From positions 1 through 64,000 of the forward strand of contig CAITYU010000333.1 in the NCBI GenBank assembly GCA_903896675.1: a DNA stretch of 64,000 nucleotides. Reading direction: 5' to 3'. The translations under genes and the position numbers were made by a program. The stretch is from an uncultured Planctomycetaceae bacterium (GTDB taxonomy: Bacteria; Planctomycetota; Planctomycetia; Planctomycetales; Planctomycetaceae). Shown in pieces: positions 18,946 to 27,884 of this stretch. Every line of letters starts with the position of its first letter. The stretch's first letter is position 1. The notes under the pieces were generated by a model that saw only the letters and a program-made list of their open reading frames with translations, was not told the DNA's origin and made no database searches.

Positions 18946-19602
18946 ATGAAACGATTTGTGGTTGTCGGACTGGGAAACTTCGGATCCAGCGTCGCGGAAG
19001 CTCTGTTCAGTCAGCGGCACGAAGTAATTGCCATTGATACGAACGAAAATGCCGTGGACCGCATCGCGCCATACTCCACTCGCGCTGCCGTCGGAGATGC
19101 TCGCAGCATTCAGGTCATGGAACGGCTGGGAGTACGTGGAGCCGATGCTGCCGTCGTCAGCACCGGTGACGACATCACTGCCAGCATCCTCACCACCATG
19201 GTGCTGCACGACCTCGGAGTTCGCGATGTCTACGTCAAGGTCATCTCACGGGATCATGCTCGAGTCATGGAAAGACTGGGGGTCTCGGAAACCATTTTCC
19301 CCGAACGCGAGTCCGCCATCAGCCTCGGCAAACGCATGTCTGGCTCGGGACTCCTCAACTACGTATCCATCGGCACGGGCTTCAGTATTCAGGAAATGGG
19401 AGTCCCGGCCAGCTGGAACGGAAAAACCCTGCGATCTCTGGGACTTCGACAGAACTTCGGCATCACTGTGGTAGCGATCCACGATGTGCTGTCCGATCGT
19501 ATGTCGTTCGCATCCGACCCGGATACCGTGCTGAAGGAATCCGATGCCCTGATTGTCGCAGGCAGGGACGACGACCTCGCCAAAGCCGCAGCCATCGAGT
19601 GA
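18946..19602 (+). CDS. trkA: TrkA/KtrA-type potassium uptake regulatory subunit (RCK domains)
   Basis: A 218-residue cytoplasmic gating subunit. The N-terminal Rossmann fold begins MKRFVVVGLGNFGSSVAEAL with GxGxxG, an acidic residue after strand 2 (AIDTN) for NAD(H)/ATP-type nucleotide binding, and DARSIQVMERLGVRGADAAVV. The C-terminal RCK_C (TrkA_C) domain covers about residues 135-218. One RCK_N plus one RCK_C makes it KtrA-like rather than the doubled E. coli TrkA. It directly follows the channel subunit by 3 bases. Confidence 0.93.
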   Translation: MKRFVVVGLGNFGSSVAEALFSQRHEVIAIDTNENAVDRIAPYSTRAAVGDARSIQVMERLGVRGADAAVVSTGDDITASILTTMVLHDLGVRDVYVKVISRDHARVMERLGVSETIFPERESAISLGKRMSGSGLLNYVSIGTGFSIQEMGVPASWNGKTLRSLGLRQNFGITVVAIHDVLSDRMSFASDPDTVLKESDALIVAGRDDDLAKAAAIE

Positions 19603-19660
19603 CAACGGGCCCCCCCACTTCCACCAGCAAAAGCCGCACCTGAACCGCACGTGGCGGATT

Positions 19661-20458
19661 TCAGCCGGATTCACCACGCCGCGGCGGACCCGGGAAAAAT
19701 GCGTTCGTCCGCCGCACATACTCTGCATATCCCGGACGTCGCAAACTGATATCACGCTCCAGCATCGGCACTCCGGATACACGCATCAGAAAAAAAGCCA
19801 TCGCCAGCGGCGACAGCACTGTCCAGAACGGAGCACCACAGCCCACTGCCACCAGCCAGAGTCCCCACCACACACAGAAATCCCCGAAGTAATTCGGATG
19901 GCGAGTCAGACGCCAAAGGCCTGTCTGCAGCACCTGTCCGCGATTCTCAGGGCAGGACCGAAAACGAGCCAGTTGCCAGTCCCCCACGGACTCAAAGAAC
20001 AGACCCAGCAGCCACAACAGCAGTCCGCCAACGACAGCACCCTGACTGCGCGCGGCACCCCCACCCAGCGCCGACACCACCGGCAGGCCCACAAACCACA
20101 GAATGACAGCCTGCAGCAGGAACACAAGAAACAGGCTCTTCCACCAGAAGCCCGGCTGATGACCGTCCCGAATCGCAGCATAACGGCGGTCTTCGTGGGG
20201 ATCCCGCAGGATTCTCAGACCAAGATGCACCCCCAGTCGAACCGCCCAGATCAGCACCAGACCCAGCAGCAGCTGGTGCACGCCACGCACGTCAGGCCAG
20301 CCGCGAACCACGACCGCCGTCAAACCCGTCACAGCAAACCCAGGACCCCAGAACGCGTCCACGATGCAGTACCGACCAACTGCCAGACTCAGCAGCCAGA
20401 TTGCCAGAGCCCAGACAGCGGCCGCAGCCGCCGTTGCCACAATCAGTTCCGCAGTCAC
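19661..20458 (-). CDS. DUF1295 / steroid 5-alpha-reductase-like membrane protein
   Basis: A 265-residue integral membrane protein with about six or seven hydrophobic spans. The late motif TRHPNYFGDFCVWWGLWL and PMLERDISLRRPGYAEYVRRTNAFFP are the signature of the DUF1295 family, which resembles steroid 5-alpha-reductases and isoprenylcysteine methyltransferases. The enzymatic role of bacterial members is mostly unproven; a NADPH-dependent lipid reductase is the usual guess. It converges with trkA (58-base gap, no obvious terminator) and lies 55 bases downstream of cysS on the same strand, so read-through is possible. Confidence 0.82.
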   Translation of the reverse strand: MTAELIVATAAAAAVWALAIWLLSLAVGRYCIVDAFWGPGFAVTGLTAVVVRGWPDVRGVHQLLLGLVLIWAVRLGVHLGLRILRDPHEDRRYAAIRDGHQPGFWWKSLFLVFLLQAVILWFVGLPVVSALGGGAARSQGAVVGGLLLWLLGLFFESVGDWQLARFRSCPENRGQVLQTGLWRLTRHPNYFGDFCVWWGLWLVAVGCGAPFWTVLSPLAMAFFLMRVSGVPMLERDISLRRPGYAEYVRRTNAFFPGPPRRGESG

Positions 20459-20513
20459 TCAACAACTCCTGCACCCCGCAACAGTCAGCACAATCGCCGG
20501 ACAGCCGCAGAGA

Positions 20514-22046
20514 TCAGGCGAGGCGTTTCTCTGCAATGGTTCCGGTCGGAGACGTCTTTACATCATAGCCTCGCTTCTGAATCTGTCCCCGAATCTGGTC
20601 GGCCGCACCAAAATCCTTTCGCTTTCGCGCATCGTCCAGGTCACTGCAAAGCTGCCGAATTTCCGCCTGTTCGTCCGTTACCTGACCCCCGCCGTGGACC
20701 GCTGCCAGTGGTGCCACCGCCAGTACCTCATTCACCCGCTCCAGAACACCCAGTGCCACCGCCGGATCCGCAGGTGTCGTTGCCGCCCAGGGCAGAATCG
20801 CCCCCAATGCCCCGGCGATATTCAGGTCATCCGCCAGTGCAGCGGCAAACGCATGCAGGACCGGGTGCGAAAGATCCACCGGTTCCGTATGTCCGCCACT
20901 GGCAGCCTCCAGACGCGCACGAAACTCAGTCAGTCGCCGCACCACACCGGCCGAATCAATCAACCCCTTGTGAGTAAAGTTCATGTTGCCCCGATAATGC
21001 GACTTCAGCAGTTCCAGACGCAGCACCGCCGGATGCACCGAAACCCCGGTCGGCTGCCCCTTGTCGTCCCGCACTCGCCCCTGAAGCACGTCGCGAACCG
21101 TGTAAAAGTTGCCACGACTCTTGGACATCTTCTCACCTTCCACCAGCAGGAATCGCGCGTGCATCCAGAATCTGGCAAATGTACTTTCACCCGTCGCACC
21201 GCATGTCTGAGCAATTTCACACTCATGATGCGGAAAAATCAGATCCTCCCCACCAGTATGAATATCGATAACGTCGCGGCCCAGTCTCCTGCGAGCCATG
21301 CATGAGCATTCAATGTGCCAGCCAGGATACCCGGCACCCCATGGCGAATCCCATTTCATGATGTGTGACGAATCAGGCTTCCAGAGCATAAAATCGGCCG
21401 GATGCCGTTTATTCGCCTGGTTATGCTCGCTGACTCGGCCACCTGCACCCGTCATCAGACGGTCCAGCGTATTCCCGCTCAGTCGACCATAAGCCGGAAA
21501 ACTCTCCACGCTGTAATAAACCACTCCGTCCGGGCCCACATAAGCATGCCCGCGCTCAATCAGCTGCCCGATCATCTCCAGCATCGCATCAATATGCTGC
21601 GTCGCCTGCAGCACGTTGTCCGGATACTCAAATGCGACCCGCACACCCAGCGTCCGAGCGTCCTCCAGAAATGCGTCTGTAAAGTACTTTGCAATCTGAT
21701 AGGGATCGTCCGGATTCTGCACAGCACCCTCGGGCACACGGCCCGACTTCTTGTCCTCCTTCATACGCCGCGCAGCAGCCTGCATCTTGTCTTCGCCACC
21801 CCCGTCTGCACTGGCGTCATCCGTCATATGACCGACATCCGTGATATTCATCACGTGATGCACACGGTGCCCGAAAAACTCCAGTGTGCGACGGATCAGA
21901 TCCGCAAACAGAAAAGAACGAAAATTACCGATGTGAGCAAAGTCATACACTGTGGGACCACAGCTGTACATTCGCACGCAGTCGCTGTGCACAGGCTGAA
22001 AAACCTCAGTGGTACCGGTGAGCGTATTGAAGAATCGGATTTCCAT
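20514..22046 (-). CDS. cysS: Cysteinyl-tRNA synthetase
   Basis: A 510-residue class I aminoacyl-tRNA synthetase that charges tRNA-Cys. The zinc ligand region [19 protein letters not shown] holds the HIGH-equivalent HIGN, the second zinc site follows as [10 protein letters not shown] and [18 protein letters not shown], and KMSKSRGN is the KMSKS loop. The C-terminal DALR-like helical region ends [25 protein letters not shown]. An insertion of Asp/Gly/Lys-rich residues follows MTDDAS (about 75-100). GTG at 22052 is an alternative start two codons earlier; I prefer ATG 22046. It is a single-gene unit with a 234-base upstream gap. Confidence 0.97.
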   Translation of the reverse strand: MEIRFFNTLTGTTEVFQPVHSDCVRMYSCGPTVYDFAHIGNFRSFLFADLIRRTLEFFGHRVHHVMNITDVGHMTDDASADGGGEDKMQAAARRMKEDKKSGRVPEGAVQNPDDPYQIAKYFTDAFLEDARTLGVRVAFEYPDNVLQATQHIDAMLEMIGQLIERGHAYVGPDGVVYYSVESFPAYGRLSGNTLDRLMTGAGGRVSEHNQANKRHPADFMLWKPDSSHIMKWDSPWGAGYPGWHIECSCMARRRLGRDVIDIHTGGEDLIFPHHECEIAQTCGATGESTFARFWMHARFLLVEGEKMSKSRGNFYTVRDVLQGRVRDDKGQPTGVSVHPAVLRLELLKSHYRGNMNFTHKGLIDSAGVVRRLTEFRARLEAASGGHTEPVDLSHPVLHAFAAALADDLNIAGALGAILPWAATTPADPAVALGVLERVNEVLAVAPLAAVHGGGQVTDEQAEIRQLCSDLDDARKRKDFGAADQIRGQIQKRGYDVKTSPTGTIAEKRLA

Positions 22047-22280
22047 TTGCACGTCTCAAACAGGGGAACATCGCTGAAAAACTCTCGAGGCCGAGCGAAA
22101 CATAGTCAAAATACGAAAGCAGCAGCAGCCGTCTTCAGCCCCTGCACCGCGGTTTTTCAGCCGTTCGCTTTCCCGGCAGCGATCACCGCTGCCAGCAGGC
22201 GACGAAAATCTGCAGTTTTCGCCGTCCGACACCTCACCGACCGCTGGTTCCCGCATCCGGGTCCCGCCGGCATCACCGGT

Positions 22281-23945
22281 TCATTCACGAAATTCGGCGA
22301 TCACGTAAGGTTGCTCTCGCAGACCGGAACGCACCCACTGCACATACAGGACTCCGCTCAGCTTCGACTCACACGGCAGCTCCAGCGCCGATCGCAGCTC
22401 TTCCGCAAGCATCCCCCGCTCAGCCTCCGCCACCACCTCGCGATCATGCCTTCTCAGTCGCACGTACAGCGATGCCTCCACTTCACCCTCCGGCCGCGCC
22501 AGACGCACAATCAGAATTCCGCCCGGCTGCTCAGACAGCCACTCCGACACATCAGGCTCGCCACGCAGCTCCGCCACAAACTGTAATCCACCCAGATAGT
22601 TCAACTGACCGTGATATCCGCCGAACCAGCCCACCGGCCTGTTCGAATTCCTCACGAATTCAGCCATCGGTCGCAGATCAAAGCCGTTCCACAGAGTATC
22701 CGTGAGGGCATTTACGAGGATCACCTGAAACAGCACTGCTGATACCGCCACTGCCGTCACAACCACCACGGTACGACAGCGGCGAAACAACAGCAGACCC
22801 GGCGCGGTGGCCATCAACACCAGCGATTCACGCCAGTTGACAAGTCCCTGCAGTCCGGTACCGGAAAACACCTTCATCGCATTAACCACCAGCGGGACTG
22901 CCCCCAGCAGCACAGTCCCGCCGAACACCGGCAGCAGTTCGAACCCCCGCAGCTGCTGACTACCACGATCCGCTGCAGCCGCCAGCAGCAGAGCAGCCGC
23001 TGGTATCGCCGGCAGAATGTAGTACGGCTGCTTGCCACTCACGGCACTGAGAATCACGAAAGCCGCCCCCAGCCAGACAGCCGCAAAGCGGACGCCGCCA
23101 TCCGACAGACTACCGCGCAAACCGCGCCAGACAGACCCCAGCAGCAGCCAGGGAAGCAGACCGGGTGGCAGCACCGCAGCATAAAACCAGAATGGCTGAC
23201 GATGCGCAAAGGAATTCACCATCCGGCCCGCTGTCTGCCCGAACAACAACTCATCCGCATAAGCCCTGCCACCACTCAGCGCAGACGGTATCACCCATGC
23301 CAGTGCTGTCACAGCCGCCAGCAGCACACTGCAGAATACCCCGAAAAGCCAGTGCCGCGAGCGATTGACGGACTTGTTGAGGGACCCCGCCAGCATGACC
23401 GGCAGCACAAACACCAGCAGCACCGGACCCTTCGACAGAATACCCAGCCCCATGCACAATCCAGCCTGCCAGAAACCTCGACTGTCACCTCCGGCAGCCC
23501 GCAGAACCCCCAGCAGCGCGCCCTGCACAAACACAGTCAGCAGAGCGTCAAACATCGTCACCGGAGAGAAGTACATCCACAGCAGACTCGATGTGTGGAT
23601 CAAAGCGGCCATGCCTGCCCGTTCAAACGCCTGTGGCCACAGGCGCAGACCCAGACGCCACGTCAGAAAGACACTGAACACTGCAGCAAGCGGGGCTACG
23701 CTCCGTGCCACAGTGTCGCTCTCACCGCACAGCACCCACGCAAGATTGATCAGCCAGAACAACAACGGAGGCTTGTGCGCATACGTTTCACCATTCAGAT
23801 GCGAAACCAGAAAATCACCACGCTGCAGCGATTCCCACGCAACCGTCACATATCGAGTCTCATCAGGAGGCAGCAGTGGTCGCGACAGAACCGTACCCGC
23901 ACACAGCAGGCTGGCAAGCCCGATCGCTGTCAATGGAAACTTCAT
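22281..23945 (-). CDS. GT39-type (ArnT/PMT-like) membrane glycosyltransferase
   Basis: A 554-residue polytopic protein of the dolichyl/undecaprenyl-phosphate sugar transferase family. The catalytic first external loop reads PPDETRYVTVAWESLQRGD, with the conserved Asp-Glu, followed by HKPPLLFWLINLAW; about ten further hydrophobic spans and a soluble C-terminal domain follow. Such enzymes move a sugar from a lipid-phosphate carrier to lipid A or protein on the outer face of the inner membrane. Two genes upstream on the same strand (LpxB-N domain and GT2, 15 bases gap to the nearer) complete a likely carrier-loading cassette. Confidence 0.88.
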   Translation of the reverse strand: MKFPLTAIGLASLLCAGTVLSRPLLPPDETRYVTVAWESLQRGDFLVSHLNGETYAHKPPLLFWLINLAWVLCGESDTVARSVAPLAAVFSVFLTWRLGLRLWPQAFERAGMAALIHTSSLLWMYFSPVTMFDALLTVFVQGALLGVLRAAGGDSRGFWQAGLCMGLGILSKGPVLLVFVLPVMLAGSLNKSVNRSRHWLFGVFCSVLLAAVTALAWVIPSALSGGRAYADELLFGQTAGRMVNSFAHRQPFWFYAAVLPPGLLPWLLLGSVWRGLRGSLSDGGVRFAAVWLGAAFVILSAVSGKQPYYILPAIPAAALLLAAAADRGSQQLRGFELLPVFGGTVLLGAVPLVVNAMKVFSGTGLQGLVNWRESLVLMATAPGLLLFRRCRTVVVVTAVAVSAVLFQVILVNALTDTLWNGFDLRPMAEFVRNSNRPVGWFGGYHGQLNYLGGLQFVAELRGEPDVSEWLSEQPGGILIVRLARPEGEVEASLYVRLRRHDREVVAEAERGMLAEELRSALELPCESKLSGVLYVQWVRSGLREQPYVIAEFRE

Positions 23946-23960
23946 CTGCCTGTCTTCCGT

Positions 23961-24314
23961 TCAGCCGGCAGAACGCAACGGCGTGGACGCCCCCGGGCCA
24001 ATGGCTTCCGGTCCGTCATTCGGTATATCAGAAGCCAACGCAGCCGCGGCCAGCCGACGACGCTCTCTGGAAATCAGCTGCAGATTACGCAGATAGATGA
24101 ATGTGCCCATCCCCTGACCCAGCATGAACACCGGGTCCCGGCGGTAGACAGAATACACCAGCAACATGGCGCCTCCCAGCAGACTCAGGTACCAGAAGGC
24201 CACCGGAATCACACTGCGCCCCTGTCGCTCACTGCTAAGCCACTGAACGACGAATCGCCCCATGAACACCATTTGGCCGACCAAACCGAAGATGATCCAG
24301 GACCTCTCGCTCAT
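23961..24314 (-). CDS. LpxB N-terminal-domain (LAB_N) small membrane protein
   Basis: A 117-residue protein with three hydrophobic segments. WIIFGLVGQMVFMGRFVVQW, SERQGRSVIPVAFWYLSL and YSVYRRDPVFMLGQGMGTFI are hallmarks of the LAB_N domain, otherwise found at the N-terminus of some lipid A disaccharide synthases and as a stand-alone protein next to GT2/GT39 genes. Its function is unproven; a flippase or scaffold role for the sugar-lipid is a guess. The start lies 80 bases inside the 3' end of the GT2 gene in another frame, which is a long overlap. Confidence 0.85.
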   Translation of the reverse strand: MSERSWIIFGLVGQMVFMGRFVVQWLSSERQGRSVIPVAFWYLSLLGGAMLLVYSVYRRDPVFMLGQGMGTFIYLRNLQLISRERRRLAAAALASDIPNDGPEAIGPGASTPLRSAG

Positions 24315-25041
24315 TCTCAGCCCCTTCCGGCTGTTCCAGCACCGGCACCGAACTTCGACGAATCAGCCACGCCACACCGACCAGATCAATCAACCCCGAC
24401 AGCAGACGTCTCAACGTGTCGTAATGAGAACGACCGTGCAGCCTCGGACGGTGGTTCACCGCTGCGGATATCACCCGACCACCACCGCGCACCACCAAAG
24501 CCGGCAAAAACCGATGCATATGGTTGAATCGCGGCAACTGCAGAAAAACCGAACGATAGAAGACTTTGATGCCACAACCGGTATCCGGAGTGTTATCGCC
24601 CAGAATGCGACTGCGGACAGCGTTCGCAACACGCGAACTGAAAACTCGCCACGCCGAATCACGCCGATTCCGGCGGTGACCAGCAACCATCCACAAACCA
24701 CAACCAGCGTCCTCCGTCAGCAACTCATACATCGCCCGCAGATCCGCCGGATCGTTCTGACCATCCCCGTCCAGAGTCGCTATCACGGTCCCACGGGCAA
24801 CGTCAACACCCGTCATAACAGCCTGACTCTGACCACAACTGAATCGATGTCGCACCACTCGCAACGGCAACATCGTTTGCCGCAGCTCCGCCAGCACCGT
24901 CTGAGTCGCATCAGTGCTGCCATCATCGACAACGACCACTTCCCACGACCCGAAATCTGACAGCGCAACCGCAATTTCCTGCAGCAGTACCGGCAGATTC
25001 TCTGCCTCATTGTGGGCAGCAATCACAACTGACAGTTTCAT
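24235..25041 (-). CDS. Family 2 glycosyltransferase (DPM1/ArnC-like)
   Basis: A 268-residue GT-A fold enzyme starting MKLSVVIAAHNEAENLPVLL. The nucleotide-binding VVVDDGSTD and metal-binding LDGDGQNDP motifs are intact, and the central NTPDTGCGIKVFYRSVF and RRLLSGLIDLVGV fit dolichyl-phosphate-mannose-synthase-like enzymes that load a sugar onto a polyprenyl phosphate. ATG 25041 is preferred (AGGGATGG upstream, family N-terminus) over a longer frame to 25089. It overlaps the LAB_N gene by 80 bases and heads the GT2-LAB_N-GT39 cassette. Confidence 0.9.
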   Translation of the reverse strand: MKLSVVIAAHNEAENLPVLLQEIAVALSDFGSWEVVVVDDGSTDATQTVLAELRQTMLPLRVVRHRFSCGQSQAVMTGVDVARGTVIATLDGDGQNDPADLRAMYELLTEDAGCGLWMVAGHRRNRRDSAWRVFSSRVANAVRSRILGDNTPDTGCGIKVFYRSVFLQLPRFNHMHRFLPALVVRGGGRVISAAVNHRPRLHGRSHYDTLRRLLSGLIDLVGVAWLIRRSSVPVLEQPEGAENEREVLDHLRFGRPNGVHGAIRRSVA

Positions 25042-25080
25042 CAGAACCATCCCTGAACACTGAAGCCATCCCTGGCAGGC

Positions 25081-25109
25081 AGAAAACACAAAACCTGCCG
25101 CTCGGCAGG
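25081..25109 (-). terminator. Terminator-like hairpin in 5' leader of GT2 gene
   Basis: On the - strand CCTGCC/GGCAGG (25094-25109) with a 4-base loop is followed by TTTTGTGTTTT. It lies 40-68 bases before the GT2 start and no - strand gene ends upstream, so it may act as an attenuator. Confidence 0.4.
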
Positions 25110-25626
25110 ATTCGTCGGAAAATCCCGCAGACCCGACGCAGCGTTTTCACACTTGCTAAGCATGAATTATGCCATAATCCGCTTCGCAGTTCTACTGCAG
25201 GGAAAAAAACCTGCACCCAACCCGCAACCACCGTCAACCGCCCCGCGGACACACAACACAAACGACCCACACCACCCAAACACCCAGCGCATTCCAGACC
25301 AACGACAGTACCTCCCACCTTCAGTCACTATCCGAAAACGGACCATGAAGTGCACGTATTTCCACACCATATCTTCAGTCGTACGCCAGTCGAGCGGGGC
25401 TCACAAAAGACCGCAGTGACCGGGACTGGCGCTGCCGTATCGTCTTAACCCACAATAGTTTAAGACCAGACAACCACGATCGCGCGCAGCACAGAGGACG
25501 CCGCATCAGGAGACTTTTCCGATTTTCCACTCCACCAAACCGGCCGAAGTCTTTGAGTTTCCTGCTTTCTTACTGTACAACCTTAGACAAGCCAGCCGTC
25601 TCATCACAGCAACAGAGGATCTTTTC
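25110..25626. other. Intergenic region between divergent GT2 cassette and ExbBD-kinase operon
   Basis: A gap of about 520 bases with A/C-rich sequence on the + strand around 25200-25330. No ORF with coding character was recognised. The right side holds a candidate promoter at 25553-25581. Confidence 0.5.
25553..25581 (+). promoter_or_regulatory. Candidate sigma-70 promoter of the ExbBD-kinase operon
   Basis: TTGAGT (25553-25558) and TACAAC (25576-25581) have an ideal 17-base spacer and lie 46 bases before the first start codon. Each hexamer matches the consensus at 4 of 6 positions. Confidence 0.4.
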
Positions 25627-26538
25627 ATGTCTTCGGTCAAATCCGGCGGAAGTTCGCGATTGCGAATGCCGCAGATCAAGCTGACCAGGTATGAGGTCGC
25701 TATTTCTGTGCTGCAGACCTCCGGATTAATTGCGATCCTGACATTCCTCGTCATGCTGATGATCTGGTTGTCCAATCTGCTGCCCGCTCCGATTTCCAAA
25801 AAAGTCGAACTGATGCCGGCGGGGGATGGTGGCTGGGAGGACGGTAGTCCTGACGCCACGCCAAACGTGGAATCTCCTGAGGACGCTGTGCCGGACCCGT
25901 CGATGGCCAACGAGGAAACTGACGTTACTCAACTGGAAGAGGTGCTCGAGCAGGTTGTGGAGATCGCCGAGAACGCGGCCGTCATCGAAGCTCCCAATGA
26001 AAATCGTGACCGTAACACATCAGGCATTCCCGGCAGTGCCGATGGCACGGGTGGCCGACCGTTGGGCAGTGGTGGTCCTGGACGTGGCGGTGCGAAGCGT
26101 GAGCAGGGCTGGATTGTGGAGTTTGCCGACAAGGGTGATCTCGACAGCTACGCCGCTCAGCTGGATTTCTTCGGCATCGAACTGGGTTTGCTGGAGAAAG
26201 AGGATTCACGACTGACATATCTCAGTAATGTCAGTCGTCCGGTACCCACCAAACGGGAAGTGCGCACCGGAGATGCGGAAAAACGTCTGTTTTTGAAATG
26301 GCAGGATGGCAGCCAGGATCGGATTAAGGCGGACATGGAGTTATTTCAGCGCGCCAGCGTGGACGGCAGCAACGGAATAATCATGCATTTTTACCCTCAG
26401 GCGACAGAGCAGATGCTGGCGCAGCTCGAGGTTGCCTACGGCAATCAGCAGCCGACAGCCATCCGTCGTACATATTTTCGTGTCCGCAAGGCGGGCAGTG
26501 GCTACGAGTTTGTCGTGGATCGTCAGGTTCTGAAATAG
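25627..26538 (+). CDS. Single-pass membrane protein of unknown function, TonB-like topology
   Basis: A 303-residue protein with no recognised family. Residues 1-22 are basic and cytoplasmic, 29-52 form one membrane span (TSGLIAILTFLVMLMIWLSNLL), 60-135 are acidic with a Pro/Glu/Val linker, 136-160 are Gly-rich (GTGGRPLGSGGPGRGG), and about 165-303 form a globular domain (EQGWIVEFADKGDLDSYAAQ, IMHFYPQATEQMLAQLEVAY). This layout resembles TonB or TolA, whose partner is ExbB/ExbD, and ExbB follows 19 bases later. There is no detectable TonB sequence motif, so the comparison is topological. AGAGGA at 25614-25619 supports the ATG. It is the first gene of the operon. Confidence 0.75.
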   Translation: MSSVKSGGSSRLRMPQIKLTRYEVAISVLQTSGLIAILTFLVMLMIWLSNLLPAPISKKVELMPAGDGGWEDGSPDATPNVESPEDAVPDPSMANEETDVTQLEEVLEQVVEIAENAAVIEAPNENRDRNTSGIPGSADGTGGRPLGSGGPGRGGAKREQGWIVEFADKGDLDSYAAQLDFFGIELGLLEKEDSRLTYLSNVSRPVPTKREVRTGDAEKRLFLKWQDGSQDRIKADMELFQRASVDGSNGIIMHFYPQATEQMLAQLEVAYGNQQPTAIRRTYFRVRKAGSGYEFVVDRQVLK

Positions 26539-26557
26539 TCGCGAAGTGGATTCAGCT

Positions 26558-27286
26558 ATGACAAGTGTTTCTGAATTGATCAGTTTCATCGGGATCCTCG
26601 CTCAGGATGCTGCGGCCGCTCCGGCGGCTGGACCATCCACATTCATGAAGATCATCGAAAACTCGATCTGGGCCGGTATTGCCGCCTGTGCGGCGGGTGG
26701 CATGTACGCGGGACTGCTGCTGGTGCGACGAGTCAAGCAGAAGCAATTCCCGGGTGCAGCATCCGAACAGGCATTTCTGACCGAACTCACGGAATGCCTC
26801 GAACGCCGTGATTTTGATGCAGCGCTCCAGGTGTGCGATAATCCGGCACTCTGGAACAAAGCGCTTGCACAACTTGCCGCCATCGCGATTCAGGCCAGGG
26901 ACCTGCCGATGAAGAAGATCCGCCAGATGGTTGGCGAACGCTTTGAACGCGACATCCTTGGCAACCTCGATCGCACCAACGCATGGGTGGGCACCAGCAT
27001 AAAAACTGCCCCGCAGCTGGGACTGCTGGGAACGGTTCTGGGGATGATTAATGCCTTTGCCAAGATTGCTGGCGCTGCAGCCACGGGTGTCGACCCCAAG
27101 GAACTTTCCGCAGACATCAGCTTTGCACTCTGGACAACCGCAGCAGGCATGGCTATTTCGATTCCGCTCATTGTCATTCAGGGATCTGCCTCCAACGGCA
27201 TCAAGAAACTGCAGGAGAACATCGACGAAGGAACAGGCACGTTTCTGGACAGCCTTGCTGAAGCCAAGGCCAGGGCCGGCGGCTGA
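26558..27286 (+). CDS. MotA/TolQ/ExbB-type proton channel subunit
   Basis: A 242-residue inner-membrane protein that forms the pentameric stator of proton-driven motors. Three membrane spans are visible: NSIWAGIAACAAGGMYAGLLLV, the TAPQLGLLGTVLGMINAF helix (the classic ExbB/TolQ second span), and ALWTTAAGMAISIPLIVI. Between spans 1 and 2 lies a cytoplasmic loop of roughly 100 residues. ATG 26558 is chosen over GTG 26546. The ExbD gene follows 65 bases later and a second ExbD domain is in the kinase gene after it. Confidence 0.92.
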   Translation: MTSVSELISFIGILAQDAAAAPAAGPSTFMKIIENSIWAGIAACAAGGMYAGLLLVRRVKQKQFPGAASEQAFLTELTECLERRDFDAALQVCDNPALWNKALAQLAAIAIQARDLPMKKIRQMVGERFERDILGNLDRTNAWVGTSIKTAPQLGLLGTVLGMINAFAKIAGAAATGVDPKELSADISFALWTTAAGMAISIPLIVIQGSASNGIKKLQENIDEGTGTFLDSLAEAKARAGG

Positions 27287-27351
27287 TATTCACTGGCACT
27301 CGGTTCAGGCTTTTCAGGATTCCGGCATCCCGTCAGTGACAGAGCAGAATC

Positions 27352-27807
27352 ATGGCAGCAGAAGAGGAAGACGACACACCATATCAGAAGAAGTCGCGGC
27401 CACCCGAAGACACAGAGATTGACATTACGCCAATGATCGATGTGACCTTTCAGCTGCTGATCTTTTTCATGGTGACATCCACGATGCAGGGCAACCCGCC
27501 GGCAATCGTGCCCAGATCCATGTCCGGGGGATCCACGGAACTCGCAAAAGTCGCATTCAAGCTCGTCATCAAGGCACCTGTCGAAAAGAACACGGACCCC
27601 GTGATGGAAATCGACAAAAAGCCCATCACGATGGAAGAACTTCGTGCCCGACTGAACGAGGAAGCCGGTGCTCGCCCAAACGGCATCGATCTGATGATCA
27701 TGGGAGATCGTGCGGTACCCAACCGATTCACAGGTGAAATCGAAACCATGATCTCGGAAATACCCAACGTCGGGTTTCACTACGCCGTTCAGGACCGTCG
27801 GGAATAA
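27352..27807 (+). CDS. ExbD/TolR-type proton channel subunit
   Basis: A 151-residue ExbD. An N-terminal charged cytoplasmic stretch precedes one span, [20 protein letters not shown], containing the proton-carrying Asp at residue 30. The periplasmic domain (MEIDKKPITMEELRARLNEE, NGIDLMIMGDRAVPN) is complete. ExbD dimers rotate inside the ExbB pentamer and transfer proton-motive force to a partner. The next gene carries another ExbD domain with a nearly identical span, so the two could form a heterodimer. Confidence 0.93.
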   Translation: MAAEEEDDTPYQKKSRPPEDTEIDITPMIDVTFQLLIFFMVTSTMQGNPPAIVPRSMSGGSTELAKVAFKLVIKAPVEKNTDPVMEIDKKPITMEELRARLNEEAGARPNGIDLMIMGDRAVPNRFTGEIETMISEIPNVGFHYAVQDRRE

Positions 27808-27884
27808 ATCGCAATGCCGATTGATCGGCGATATCAGCGGGGTCAGCAGAGAACAGCCGGAACACACTTGAGATTCCCAGTGCC

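Noticed and set aside
19553-20977. 474-codon + strand ORF across the DUF1295 and cysS genes
   Set aside because: Rich in His/Gln/Pro/Arg, typical antisense shadow of two well-identified genes.
21402-22586. 394-codon + strand ORF antisense to cysS
   Set aside because: No motif and overlaps the conserved HIGN and zinc sites of cysS on the other strand.
23202-24527. 441-codon + strand ORF antisense to GT39, LAB_N and GT2 genes
   Set aside because: Gln/His/Arg-rich shadow crossing three conserved genes.
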